Positions 52,342 through 61,218 of a DNA stretch of 64,000 nucleotides are shown piece by piece. The notes under the pieces were generated by a model. It was not told the DNA's origin and searched no databases. It was given only the letters and a program-made list of their open reading frames with translations. Source of the DNA: Robinsoniella peoriensis (lineage in GTDB: Bacteria; Bacillota; Clostridia; Lachnospirales; Lachnospiraceae); NCBI RefSeq assembly GCF_000797495.1, contig NZ_JTGN01000001.1, forward strand, positions 69,501 through 133,500, written 5' to 3'. The position numbers and the translations under genes are program-made. Position 1 is the stretch's first letter, and every line of letters begins with the position of its first letter.

Positions 52342-53892
52342 TTACATGAGGGGTGCGAATAATCGCAGTACTTTTCCAATGAGTTTAATCACCGGATTGA
52401 GTTTTTTATAATCTTCCTGAGTTATTCTCCGGCACTTTTTCAGCGTCTCCTGGAAATCCGCTTCAATATTAGCAATCTCCGCATTTTTATATAAAAGTGC
52501 TGCACACTCAAAATGCAGATACATGCTTCTGAAATCCAGGTTAATTGTCCCCACGACTGCCTTTTCGTCATCGGATGTAAAGACCTTTGCATGTACAAAT
52601 CCCGGGGTATATTCGTAAATCTGCACTCCGGCATCCAGTAATTCATTATAATAGGTTTTCGCTAAAACAAAAGCATACCACTTATCCGGAATATGAGGCA
52701 TCATAATAATAACTTCCACACCTCTTTTCGCTGCATATGTCAATGCAACTTTCAATTCCTGATCCAGGATCAGATACGGCGTCATGATATGTACATATTT
52801 TTTCGCCGTAAACAGGATATCCATGTACACCAATTCCCCAACCTGCTCTTTATCTACGGGACTGTCTCCATAAGGGATTACAAATCCATCCCCGGGTGCA
52901 GGAATCTTAAGCTGGGGCACGTCCACATATTTTCTGTAGTCTTCTTCACTGTGGCGCTTATCCACATTCCACATCTTCAAAAACAGCAGCGTAAAGCTTT
53001 TTACTGCCTCACCCTGAATCATGATAGAAGTATCTTTCCAATGTCCGAAGCGTTCTTTTTGATTGATATATTCATCTGCCAGATTGATTCCCCCGGTAAA
53101 TGCAAGATATCCGTCAATCACCAGGATTTTTCGATGGTCACGATTATTCTGGATGGTAGATAGCGCCGGTTTAATCGGTGAAAACATCCTGCACTGGATT
53201 CCCAGCTCCTGCATTCTCCTGGGATAATTATAAGGCAGTAAAACAAGGGAACACATCCCGTCATACATAAAACGAACTTCCACGCCTTCTTTCACCTTGC
53301 GCTCCAGAATCTCTAAAATTGTATCCCACATGACACCGCGTTCCACAATAAAATATTCCATAAATATAAAATGCTGTGCCCGCTCTAACTGTACAATCAT
53401 CTCTGCAAACTTATCTTCTCCCAGCGGGAAATATTTGGCAGAGGTATTCTGGTAAACCGGTAGATTCTCTACACGATATAAATAATCGGACAGATGTCCC
53501 ATTCCCTCATCCTCCAGGCGCAGATTATTCAAAACCTCTGCATTTTGGGGAGTCAGCTCTTTTGTTTCTATATTTAATCTTTTCAGCCTGGAGTTTACCC
53601 ATTTTGTATCAATCTGTAATTCAATAAATAAATAAAACAGAGCCCCAAATACGGGTATAACCAGAATTGGAATAATCCAGGCAATCATAAATGCAGGATT
53701 TTCCCTCTTATTAATAATATAAATAACAAGTACCAATGCCAGTGCCACTACGGCTCCATAGGCATAAAACATGTAGTCTCTCAGCAATTCAAATCCCAGA
53801 AACAGAATTCCAATCTGAATCAGCAGCAGGAAGATCAGAATTGCACTGCGACTGAATACAACACTAAAAAAACCTTTTTTTCCTTTTTCCAT
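52342..53892 (-). CDS. cls: Cardiolipin synthase (phospholipase D type)
   Basis: A 516-residue membrane enzyme joining two phosphatidylglycerols. Two N-terminal membrane helices, then two HKD motifs: DHRKILVIDGYLAFTGG and FVHAKVFTSDDEKAVVGT followed by INLDFRS. Length fits ClsA. GAAGGGG precedes the ATG. It is separated from metA by a hairpin and divergent from the ttcA-like gene. Confidence 0.95.
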   Translation of the reverse strand: MEKGKKGFFSVVFSRSAILIFLLLIQIGILFLGFELLRDYMFYAYGAVVALALVLVIYIINKRENPAFMIAWIIPILVIPVFGALFYLFIELQIDTKWVNSRLKRLNIETKELTPQNAEVLNNLRLEDEGMGHLSDYLYRVENLPVYQNTSAKYFPLGEDKFAEMIVQLERAQHFIFMEYFIVERGVMWDTILEILERKVKEGVEVRFMYDGMCSLVLLPYNYPRRMQELGIQCRMFSPIKPALSTIQNNRDHRKILVIDGYLAFTGGINLADEYINQKERFGHWKDTSIMIQGEAVKSFTLLFLKMWNVDKRHSEEDYRKYVDVPQLKIPAPGDGFVIPYGDSPVDKEQVGELVYMDILFTAKKYVHIMTPYLILDQELKVALTYAAKRGVEVIIMMPHIPDKWYAFVLAKTYYNELLDAGVQIYEYTPGFVHAKVFTSDDEKAVVGTINLDFRSMYLHFECAALLYKNAEIANIEADFQETLKKCRRITQEDYKKLNPVIKLIGKVLRLFAPLM

Positions 53893-54054
53893 CTAATTCC
53901 CCTTCTCTAAATATACAACAAATGCCGCATAATCTCATATTATATCACACTTTTCCTATTTTCATAGGTCTAAATTCGAATTGTATGCTCCCATTAGGTA
54001 AAAATATGATATACTGATACAGGTTTTACCACATACATTTTAGGAGGAATACGA

Positions 54055-54789
54055 ATGAAATTACAGCAGCTTTTAAGTTATACCAGAAAAGCCGTTGATG
54101 AATACCAGATGATTGAGGAAGGGGACAAAATAGCCGTAGGCATTTCCGGCGGCAAAGACAGCCTGACTATGTTATATGCCCTTCATGGCCTGAGACGGTT
54201 TTATCCAAAACATTTTGAACTGGAGGCTATTACGGTCAGCCTGGGCTATCCCGATTTTAATCTGGAACCAATCAAAGAACTGTGTAAAGAACTGGACGTT
54301 CCTTATACCGTAATCGATACGGAAATCGCCAGAATTATTTTTGACGAAAGAAAAGAGAGCAATCCCTGCTCCCTGTGTGCCAAAATGAGAAAAGGCGCAT
54401 TTAATGAAACTGCAAAAAAAATGGGATACAGCAAAGTAGCCTACGCCCATCACAAAGATGATATTGTAGAAACGATGCTGCTGTCCCTGATTTTTGAAGG
54501 GCGCTTCCACTCTTTTTCCCCAAAAACATATTTAGACCGTATGGATATGACGGTTATCCGTCCACTGATGTACGTATTGGAGGCAGATGTCATCGGCTTT
54601 AAAAATAAATACCATCTTCCGGTTGCAAAGAGCCCGTGCCCCATCGACGGCTATACCAAAAGGGAGTATGCAAAAAATCTGATCCGTCAGCTTAACGGGG
54701 AAAATCCCGGAGTAAAGGAAAGAATGTTTACCGCCGTATTAAATGGAAATATTCCAGGGTGGCCCGAAAGAATTCCACATACAAGATAA
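54055..54789 (+). CDS. TtcA-like tRNA thiolation protein
   Basis: A 244-residue PP-loop ATPase with SGGKDS at 31-36, CSLCAKMRKGA (Cys105, Cys108) and SPCPIDGYTKR (Cys195). The three cysteines fit the iron-sulfur site of TtcA, which makes 2-thiocytidine at tRNA position 32. HHKDDIVETMLL is the second nucleotide-alcove motif. It could also belong to a neighbouring thiolase subgroup acting on another tRNA base. AGGAGG precedes the ATG; a TATACT box lies about 50 bases upstream without a clear -35. Confidence 0.85.
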   Translation: MKLQQLLSYTRKAVDEYQMIEEGDKIAVGISGGKDSLTMLYALHGLRRFYPKHFELEAITVSLGYPDFNLEPIKELCKELDVPYTVIDTEIARIIFDERKESNPCSLCAKMRKGAFNETAKKMGYSKVAYAHHKDDIVETMLLSLIFEGRFHSFSPKTYLDRMDMTVIRPLMYVLEADVIGFKNKYHLPVAKSPCPIDGYTKREYAKNLIRQLNGENPGVKERMFTAVLNGNIPGWPERIPHTR

Positions 54790-54820
54790 CTCTTGATTTT
54801 GGCAGATAGTATTCCGATTT

Positions 54821-55090
54821 TTATTCCCGCTCTTTAATGAATACATGCACCATATCACCGGGCTGTTTTTGTATTTTCTGCCGGATGTCTTTGCGAAGTC
54901 CTATGATATGACAGGGAGTCTTCATCCGAACCAGGCTTCCTGCATAGGGTTCTCCGTCAAATAAGGCATGAACCTTAACCCTGCCTTTCCCAAAGACCTC
55001 CTTTACATCAAAGGGGATTTCTACATAAGCACCGTCTATATCCGGAACTTTTTTAATCTCTGCATCAAACTCATAACTATTTGTATTCAT
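54821..55090 (-). CDS. DUF1905 domain protein
   Basis: An 89-residue beta-barrel-like protein: [21 protein letters not shown], then [21 protein letters not shown] and [20 protein letters not shown], the DUF1905 signature. Biochemical role unknown. Downstream of the VOC-domain gene (27 bases), with an AAAGG ribosome site. Confidence 0.88.
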   Translation of the reverse strand: MNTNSYEFDAEIKKVPDIDGAYVEIPFDVKEVFGKGRVKVHALFDGEPYAGSLVRMKTPCHIIGLRKDIRQKIQKQPGDMVHVFIKERE

Positions 55091-55116
55091 TTACTTTACC
55101 TTTCTTTGTTCCGGGA

Positions 55117-55497
55117 TTATTCATGCAGTTCCAGCGGCAAACCGTCCGGATCATGAAAAAACGTCATTTTTTTACCGGTATAATCATCCAGCCGAAGGGG
55201 CTCCGTTTCGATTCCCTTTTCTTTTAGCCATGCGACTGTCTCTTCTATGTTATCTGTCTGAAAAGCCAGGTGGCGAAGTCCGCAGGCTTCCGGATAACTG
55301 GGGCGTTTGGGGCTGCCGGGAATTGCGAAGATCTCCAGTTCACAGGTTCCAAGCCTTAAATCCAGCTTATAATCATTTCTCTTTTCCCGGTAATTTTCAC
55401 GTATGATTTCAAATCCCAGCTTCTCTACATAAAATTCTTTGGATCTTTCATAATCCGAGACAATAATTGCCACATGGTGTATTGTATTTAACTGCAT
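55117..55497 (-). CDS. VOC family (glyoxalase-like) protein
   Basis: A 126-residue vicinal-oxygen-chelate protein with the paired beta-alpha-beta modules: HHVAIIVSDYERSKEFYVEKLGFE and, in the second half, HLAFQTDNIEETVAWLKEKG with FHDPDGLPLELHE. Metal ligands are probably His8, Glu52-53 region, His75 and the final Glu. Such proteins are often annotated GloA2/SMU1112c-like; substrate unknown. It lies 11 bases downstream of the MalY-type gene. Confidence 0.88.
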   Translation of the reverse strand: MQLNTIHHVAIIVSDYERSKEFYVEKLGFEIIRENYREKRNDYKLDLRLGTCELEIFAIPGSPKRPSYPEACGLRHLAFQTDNIEETVAWLKEKGIETEPLRLDDYTGKKMTFFHDPDGLPLELHE

Positions 55498-55507
55498 CTG
55501 CCCCCTC

Positions 55508-56689
55508 CTACTTCAAGCTGTCAATGGCTTCTGCCAGTTGTTTAAAAGCCTTTTTCAGGGTTTCTCTCTGACAGGCAATATTAATTCTCTGGAATCCGCT
55601 TCCGCACTCTCCAAACATGGAACCATCGTTGAGCCACAGATGCGCTTTTTCTACCAGCAATTGATTCAATTCTTCTGCTGAAAGCCCCAATTCTCTGAAA
55701 TCAACCCATAATAAATAAGTTCCCTGAGGTTCGATGAGATGAATCTGGGGCAGGTTTTCTTTCAAAAATGTTCTTACAAATTCCAGATTGCCCGTGAGAT
55801 ATTCTTTTAGTTCTTCCAGCCATTCTCCGCCATAGGCATATGCCGCCTGACACGCTGCAAGACCGCAGGTATTCAAGTCACTGTATCCGGTTTTGGCAAT
55901 CTCTTTTTGAAACTGTTCCCGGATAGTCGGATTTGGAATCCAGATATTGGATGCCTGCAGGCCTGCCAGGTTAAAGGTCTTGCTGGGAGCGGTGCACACA
56001 ATGGAATTGTCCGCATATGCCTGTCCCAATGAGGCATAAACCAGATGTTGATAACCCGGATAGGTGAAATCGCAATGGATTTCATCAGAAACTACCAGCA
56101 CTTTATGTTTCAGGCAGATATCCCCAACTCTTTGCAGTTCCTCTCTGGTCCAGACCCGTCCTACCGGATTATGAGGGCTGCACAGCAGGAAGACCTTTAC
56201 CTCTTCTTCCACTATTTTTTTCTCAAAGTCTGCATAGTCCATACGGTAAACACCATCTTCACATACCAATTGGTTTACCACCAGCTTGCGTTCATTGGCT
56301 TTAATTACATTTGCAAACGGATGGTATACCGGCTGCTGGATCAGAATACTTTCTCCTTCTTTAGAAAATGCACGAATCGCAGATGCCAGGGCAAACACCA
56401 CACCGGGAGATTTAACAACCCAGGATGCATCCGTTTTCCATCCAAAATGATCCAAAAACCATTTTCCGAGAACCTGAAAATACTCCGGTTTTGCATCGGT
56501 GTATCCAAAAACTCCGTGTTCCGCACACCGCAGTAAGGTTTTTTTCACCTGCTCCGGCACACAGAAATCCATATCCGCCACCCACAGGGGGATCAGTCCT
56601 TCCTGTCTTCCGAACTCCGCTGCAAAATCATATTTCAGGCAATTAGTGCCTTTTCTGTCTACAAGTTTATCAAATTGACTGTTTATCAT
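55508..56689 (-). CDS. PLP-dependent C-S lyase / aminotransferase, MalY/PatB type
   Basis: A 393-residue fold-type I PLP enzyme. LWVADMDFCVPEQV near the N-terminus and the PLP lysine in CTAPSKTFNLAGLQ are typical of MalY/PatB, as is SDEIHCDFTYPG. PatB cleaves cystathionine or other cysteine conjugates to give thiols, pyruvate and ammonia. It leads a run with the VOC and DUF1905 genes. Confidence 0.92.
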   Translation of the reverse strand: MINSQFDKLVDRKGTNCLKYDFAAEFGRQEGLIPLWVADMDFCVPEQVKKTLLRCAEHGVFGYTDAKPEYFQVLGKWFLDHFGWKTDASWVVKSPGVVFALASAIRAFSKEGESILIQQPVYHPFANVIKANERKLVVNQLVCEDGVYRMDYADFEKKIVEEEVKVFLLCSPHNPVGRVWTREELQRVGDICLKHKVLVVSDEIHCDFTYPGYQHLVYASLGQAYADNSIVCTAPSKTFNLAGLQASNIWIPNPTIREQFQKEIAKTGYSDLNTCGLAACQAAYAYGGEWLEELKEYLTGNLEFVRTFLKENLPQIHLIEPQGTYLLWVDFRELGLSAEELNQLLVEKAHLWLNDGSMFGECGSGFQRINIACQRETLKKAFKQLAEAIDSLK

Positions 56690-56751
56690 GGTTCTTCTCC
56701 TATCTTTCTATTTTTCATCTTTTTGTTGTTTTCATACAAAAAAGTATAAAT

Positions 56752-57864
56752 TTAATCGGATGTCTGCATTAACCCCATCACAATTTTCGTAACCTTTTCC
56801 ATATCATTTACAGTAGTATATTCACTGCTGGAATGTGCCTGCTGCATGGCTGATGCCAGGACCATTCCCCGGATTCCATTGGCACATAAATGATTTTGGT
56901 CGCTGCCTCCAAAAGTTCTTTCCAATACCGGCCCTATTTTTAAGGTATGACAGACGTTTTCATATCGTCTGACAACGGCTGCATCTTCAGGTGTCACATA
57001 TGCCTGAAATAATATTTCTTCCTGATACTCCACGACTCCGCCCAGTTTGCCAGCCTCTTCTTCAAAAATATTACGAATGTCTACTAACTGGTTTAATACC
57101 GCTTCATGAGAGAAACTGCGCACCTCTCCTTTTACTTTGCACACAGGCGGCACGATATTGGTAGCAAATTCACTTTGAATGCTTCCGATATTTACCGTCA
57201 TCTCCGTTCCTACATGTCCCATGGGAATTCGGGAAATCGCTTTGGATGCGATTAAAATAGCATGCACTCCATCTTCCGGTGCAAATCCGGCATGAGCTGC
57301 TTTCCCCTGCACCGCTGCTTCAAATGTCGCCAGGGAAGGGGCCGCAACTGCAGCAGTTCCGATTTGCCCGGTTTTATCCAGTACATAGGATTCTTTTGCT
57401 CTGATTCTGGAAAAATCGAACACCTGACTTCCCCGCAGATGCTGCTCTTCCGCTATAGAGATCAGAAACTCCACATCCCGGTGGGGTATGTTTTGTTCCG
57501 TAATGCTGCGGACGGCTTCGATTACCTCCGCTATAGCAGCCAAGTCATCGGCGCCAAGAACCGTTGTCCCGCCGCTTGTTATTTTTCCATCTTCTTGTAC
57601 GATCGCTTTTTTGCCTTTTGCCGGTTCCACGGTATCCATATGCATGGAAAATAAAATAGGCGCGCCTTCACATGTCCCTTTCCAGTAACCATACAGATTT
57701 CCGCTATTTCCGCCATAACAGCTTCCCGCCTTATCTTCTTCCAGAATAATCTGATTCTCAGCAAAAACTCCAATCAGATAATCCGCCATCTCCCGCTCCC
57801 CAAAGGAAGGGGAATCGATTGATACTAAGCGGCAGAACTCCTGAATCATCCGCTCTCTGTCCAT
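56752..57864 (-). CDS. M20 family metallopeptidase (PepT-like)
   Basis: A 370-residue zinc peptidase. FSMHMDTVEPAKG and VLGADDLAAIAEV provide His and Asp ligands, SIAEEQHLRG the catalytic Glu pair, and SDQNHLCANG plus MQQAHSSSEYT the distal residues. It probably cleaves di- or tripeptides. The start ATG at 57864 has AGGAGG just upstream; the frame extends to 57882. Monocistronic. Confidence 0.9.
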   Translation of the reverse strand: MDRERMIQEFCRLVSIDSPSFGEREMADYLIGVFAENQIILEEDKAGSCYGGNSGNLYGYWKGTCEGAPILFSMHMDTVEPAKGKKAIVQEDGKITSGGTTVLGADDLAAIAEVIEAVRSITEQNIPHRDVEFLISIAEEQHLRGSQVFDFSRIRAKESYVLDKTGQIGTAAVAAPSLATFEAAVQGKAAHAGFAPEDGVHAILIASKAISRIPMGHVGTEMTVNIGSIQSEFATNIVPPVCKVKGEVRSFSHEAVLNQLVDIRNIFEEEAGKLGGVVEYQEEILFQAYVTPEDAAVVRRYENVCHTLKIGPVLERTFGGSDQNHLCANGIRGMVLASAMQQAHSSSEYTTVNDMEKVTKIVMGLMQTSD

Positions 57865-58154
57865 TTTTACCTCCTGCTTCACACTTTATGGACTATTAGT
57901 ATATCACGAAATGCAGTATAAATCATCTGTCATCCTTTCAAATTTTCAATTTTTCAGTTAAAATAAAAATTTCCCATTTTCTACTATTTTTCATAAATAG
58001 CAGAGGACATTTTAAGTCATTATTTAAAATAATCTCCGGCAGCTGTTCTGTGTTCGTTAAATTTTATACAATGATTGTATTAAATTTTCGTCAATGTATT
58101 TATATTTATACAATTTTTTATCGTTCTTTCTATATAAATCTATTTATCCAAAAT

Positions 58155-58183
58155 TTGTCAAACAGACGAAAAGGTGATAGAAT
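58155..58183 (+). promoter_or_regulatory. Sigma-A promoter of the 36-residue protein gene
   Basis: TTGTCA (58155-58160), 17-base spacer, TAGAAT (58178-58183). It lies at the right end of an otherwise feature-poor AT-rich gap that begins at 57865. Confidence 0.7.
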
Positions 58184-58218
58184 ACGTTAAATAAATCACA
58201 AGGCGAGGAGTGGTAAAG

Positions 58219-58329
58219 ATGGCAGTAATGGCAGGAATGATCGTAACACTTGGATTGTTAGTAAATGGATCTGCTATGGTTGGCTTTCAGTTAATATCTT
58301 TAAAAAGAAAAGCAGTGCGGGTTCAATAA
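58219..58329 (+). CDS. Small membrane protein, 36 residues
   Basis: A 36-residue ORF with its own promoter, GAGGAGTGG ribosome site and terminator. The first 26 residues are hydrophobic (one membrane helix, MAVMAGMIVTLGLLVNGSAM then VGFQLISL), and the tail KRKAVRVQ is positively charged, so an N-out, C-in orientation is likely. No family recognised; small toxins, stress peptides and regulators of membrane enzymes look like this. It has no visible antisense partner. Confidence 0.7.
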   Translation: MAVMAGMIVTLGLLVNGSAMVGFQLISLKRKAVRVQ

Positions 58330-58337
58330 TAAGCGGA

Positions 58338-58370
58338 AAAAAAGCGGGGCCAACAGCATACCCGCTTTTT
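58338..58370 (+). terminator. Terminator of the small membrane protein gene
   Basis: AAAAAGCGGG pairs with CCCGCTTTTT across a 13-base loop, followed by T. It lies nine bases after the stop codon. Confidence 0.85.
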
Positions 58371-58390
58371 TAATGCCTGAATATAAGCTT

Positions 58391-59311
58391 CTATTTGAAC
58401 CACTTTTTGATTTTAAAATACCAGATTTCAATTCCGGTTACGAGAATGCTTACCAGAATGATAATTCCATATCCGTATTTCGTATTAAGTTCCGGCATGT
58501 TGGCAAAATTCATGCCATACCATCCTGCAATCAGAGTTAACGGCATGAAAATTGTTGTAACTACAGTTAAAAACTGCATTACTTTATTCTGGTGGATATC
58601 GATCTGGGACTGGTACATTTCCCGAAGCTGCATGGAATATTCCCTGAGCATATGGGTAGTATCATAAAATCTTTCCACCCGCTTTGTATAAAAAGTGAAG
58701 AGTCTGCAGTCTTCCCGGTTAAATAAACGGTTCTGGTTTTCACTAAGGGTATCACTTAAGTCCATTAACTGCTGATAATAAGCGTTTAGCTTTAACAGTT
58801 CCCTTCTGCATTTAAGCAGCTTTTTATTGAAATCCCTGGTGTCTGAATTGGAAAGACCCTCTTCCATATCTTCCAGCTTTTCTTCATACTGCTGCAAGAA
58901 AATCACATCATCCCTGGTCAGATATTCCATAAATTCAAAAAATACATGTGCCACGTATGTCTTGGGAAGAACCTGTATCTGACAGATTTCCTCCAGCATC
59001 TTTTCTACAATGTGATTATCGTCCACAAAGAGCAGCCTTTCCTTATCCATGTAATAGCCAAATCCGGATTCCTTCTCCAAAAGATCCTCTTTGCAGGGAA
59101 TCACAAAAGTTCCCACAATACAGTTTCTCAGCACATCTGCCTTACAAAATTCAACATTGCCAAGGCTTCTGGTCAGTAAATCCACGTGAAGGGTTTTCTC
59201 ATAACGTTTCTTATATTCAGATGAAGAAAGACATTCCACAACGACAAGCCCCTCAGCAGGTGTTTCTCCCTTATTCAAAGGGATTAATTTATCTTTCACA
59301 TAATATCGCAT
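58391..59311 (-). CDS. corA: CorA family divalent cation transporter
   Basis: A 306-residue CorA: a large cytoplasmic N-terminal domain, a long helix, then two membrane helices with the selectivity motif YGMNFANMPE between them and a basic C-terminus KIKKWFK. It imports magnesium (or cobalt/nickel in some members) as a pentamer. Isolated, convergent with the small membrane protein gene. Confidence 0.93.
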   Translation of the reverse strand: MRYYVKDKLIPLNKGETPAEGLVVVECLSSSEYKKRYEKTLHVDLLTRSLGNVEFCKADVLRNCIVGTFVIPCKEDLLEKESGFGYYMDKERLLFVDDNHIVEKMLEEICQIQVLPKTYVAHVFFEFMEYLTRDDVIFLQQYEEKLEDMEEGLSNSDTRDFNKKLLKCRRELLKLNAYYQQLMDLSDTLSENQNRLFNREDCRLFTFYTKRVERFYDTTHMLREYSMQLREMYQSQIDIHQNKVMQFLTVVTTIFMPLTLIAGWYGMNFANMPELNTKYGYGIIILVSILVTGIEIWYFKIKKWFK

Positions 59312-59396
59312 TCCATGAACTCCATTCCATTTTTATATGACAATTCTTCTACTCATATTGTATACGGAATGGGCGGCAATTACAATAGATGATCCA

Positions 59397-60911
59397 CTAC
59401 ACCCTTTTTATCTTTTTGGATGGTGTCTTTGCAAATTCTTCTTCTCTTACCTTTAATCCATGGATCCTTTTATATACCGGCCTGTCTTTATTATATGCAT
59501 CCAGAATGTTCTGCAGCTCTGCTTCTATATTTTTGATGCGCTTTTTCTTAGCATAATCATAATCAGGGAAAATTTCCGCCTGTATCACACTGTCTTTCTC
59601 GCTCACAATAATTTCTTTTACCAGCGGTGCTTTACTGACTTCATTTTCCAGCTCTTCGGGTGAGACATTTTCCCCGTTATTTAAGATAATCAGATTCTTT
59701 TTACGTCCTGTGATATATAAGAAATTATCCGCATCGGCATATCCCAGATCACCGGTTTTGAGCCAGCCGTCTTCCAATGTATCTTCCGTTTCTTTTGGCA
59801 TTTTATAGTATCCCAGCATTACGGAAGGGCTTTTCACCCAAATTTCCTCGTCTACTATTTTCACTTCACATCCCGGCAGAAGTTTGCCTACGGAATTTTT
59901 ACGGCTGTCCCACTCCAGATTCGTACTGATCACCGGAGAACATTCTGTCATTCCATAACCCTGAAGAATACGGATCCCGTATGCACTAAAACCGTCGATT
60001 AAGTCCGGATTCAAATAGGCCCCGCCGCTGCAGATTGTTTTCAGATTTCCTCCAAGAGCAGCTTTTGCCACCATCTTTTTCGGTAAAATCCCAGTTGCAT
60101 CCACAAGCTTTGCATATAATGATTCAATCACCATTGGCACCAGCAAAATGATTTCCGGTTTAAATAATTTCATATTCTTCTGTACATGCATAATGGAATC
60201 ATTGATGCAGATAACCATTCCGATATAGATGGCTTTTAAAATATCCATGGTAAAACAATAAGCATGATGAATGGGTAAAAGCGTCATGGATATGGTGCCT
60301 GCCGGAATCTTCATATCCAGACACACCGCATTATCCGCCAGATTACGATGGCTCAGCATAACACCTTTGCTCTTTCCGGTTGTTCCGGATGTAAAGAGAA
60401 TAGCGGTCATTTTATCACAGTCAATATCGGTAAAAAAACTGCCTTCATTTTCTACAATCAGCCTGTTAAAAGACAGGATTTCATCTAAACTTTCGGAAGC
60501 CTGCATGGAAATCAGGTACTGCAGTCCGGGACACTTCTCTTTTACTGCCTGTACCAGATCTTTACGAAGTTCATCAAATACCAGGACGCTGATATCTGCG
60601 CGGTTTATCAGTTCGCACAATTCCTCTGCGGGAAGCTGTGCATCCAGCGGCACTGCCACACTGCCCGAATTCACCGTTCCAAAATAACTGATAATCCATG
60701 GATATGTAGTGGAACCAATAATCGCCACATGCTTTTTAAGCATATTCAGTTTTTCCAGTGACCGGCTGAATGATTCACTGTCTTTTTTTATGTCCCGATA
60801 GGTTTTGGTAATGACCTCTTTACGCACCTTATACCGGATTGCAGGGGATTCCCCATACATTTCTGCGGCGTATTCAATAATGTCTTTCATATTTTGAATT
60901 TTAGTTTCCAT
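59397..60911 (-). CDS. AMP-forming acyl/aryl acid ligase
   Basis: A 504-residue ANL-superfamily adenylating enzyme: P-loop TSGTTGKSKG (175-183 for SGTTGKSKG), QGYGMTECSPV, KTGDLGYADADN, ITGRKKNLIILNNGENVSPE and the C-terminal TPSKKIKRV with the catalytic lysine retained (usual SGKIKR). It activates a carboxylic acid as an acyl-AMP, then loads it on a thiol. The adjacent free-standing carrier protein suggests direct loading on it. Last gene of the acyl-transfer operon. Substrate unknown. Confidence 0.88.
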   Translation of the reverse strand: METKIQNMKDIIEYAAEMYGESPAIRYKVRKEVITKTYRDIKKDSESFSRSLEKLNMLKKHVAIIGSTTYPWIISYFGTVNSGSVAVPLDAQLPAEELCELINRADISVLVFDELRKDLVQAVKEKCPGLQYLISMQASESLDEILSFNRLIVENEGSFFTDIDCDKMTAILFTSGTTGKSKGVMLSHRNLADNAVCLDMKIPAGTISMTLLPIHHAYCFTMDILKAIYIGMVICINDSIMHVQKNMKLFKPEIILLVPMVIESLYAKLVDATGILPKKMVAKAALGGNLKTICSGGAYLNPDLIDGFSAYGIRILQGYGMTECSPVISTNLEWDSRKNSVGKLLPGCEVKIVDEEIWVKSPSVMLGYYKMPKETEDTLEDGWLKTGDLGYADADNFLYITGRKKNLIILNNGENVSPEELENEVSKAPLVKEIIVSEKDSVIQAEIFPDYDYAKKKRIKNIEAELQNILDAYNKDRPVYKRIHGLKVREEEFAKTPSKKIKRV

Positions 60912-60973
60912 ATGCTCCTCCCATTTCAGGTTTGTTCCATAACGGTGTCAAAATCTACTTACGTTACTTATGC

Positions 60974-61204
60974 TTATGCTTCCTGAAGTTCCTTTATATA
61001 TTTCACTGCATCGCCAACTGTTTTTACATTTACCACTTCGCGCTCTTCTACTTCAATATCAAAAGTATCTTCGATCTCCCCCACCATACTCATAAAATCA
61101 TAGGAATTAAATCCAAGATCCTCGATAAAACGGCTCTCTTCTTTAATCTCAGACTGATCAACTTCCACATATTCACAAATCATTTCCTTTAATTGTTCCA
61201 GCAT
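60974..61204 (-). CDS. Free-standing acyl carrier protein
   Basis: A 76-residue acidic four-helix carrier protein. The phosphopantetheine site is Ser34 in EDLGFNSYDFMSMV (Asn in place of the more usual Asp before Ser). It lacks fab genes as neighbours and so is not the fatty-acid synthase ACP; it lies between the ligase and the condensation-like gene. A dedicated carrier for a specialised acyl or aminoacyl group is inferred. Confidence 0.93.
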   Translation of the reverse strand: MLEQLKEMICEYVEVDQSEIKEESRFIEDLGFNSYDFMSMVGEIEDTFDIEVEEREVVNVKTVGDAVKYIKELQEA

Positions 61205-61218
61205 CTTTCCCGCCTCCC

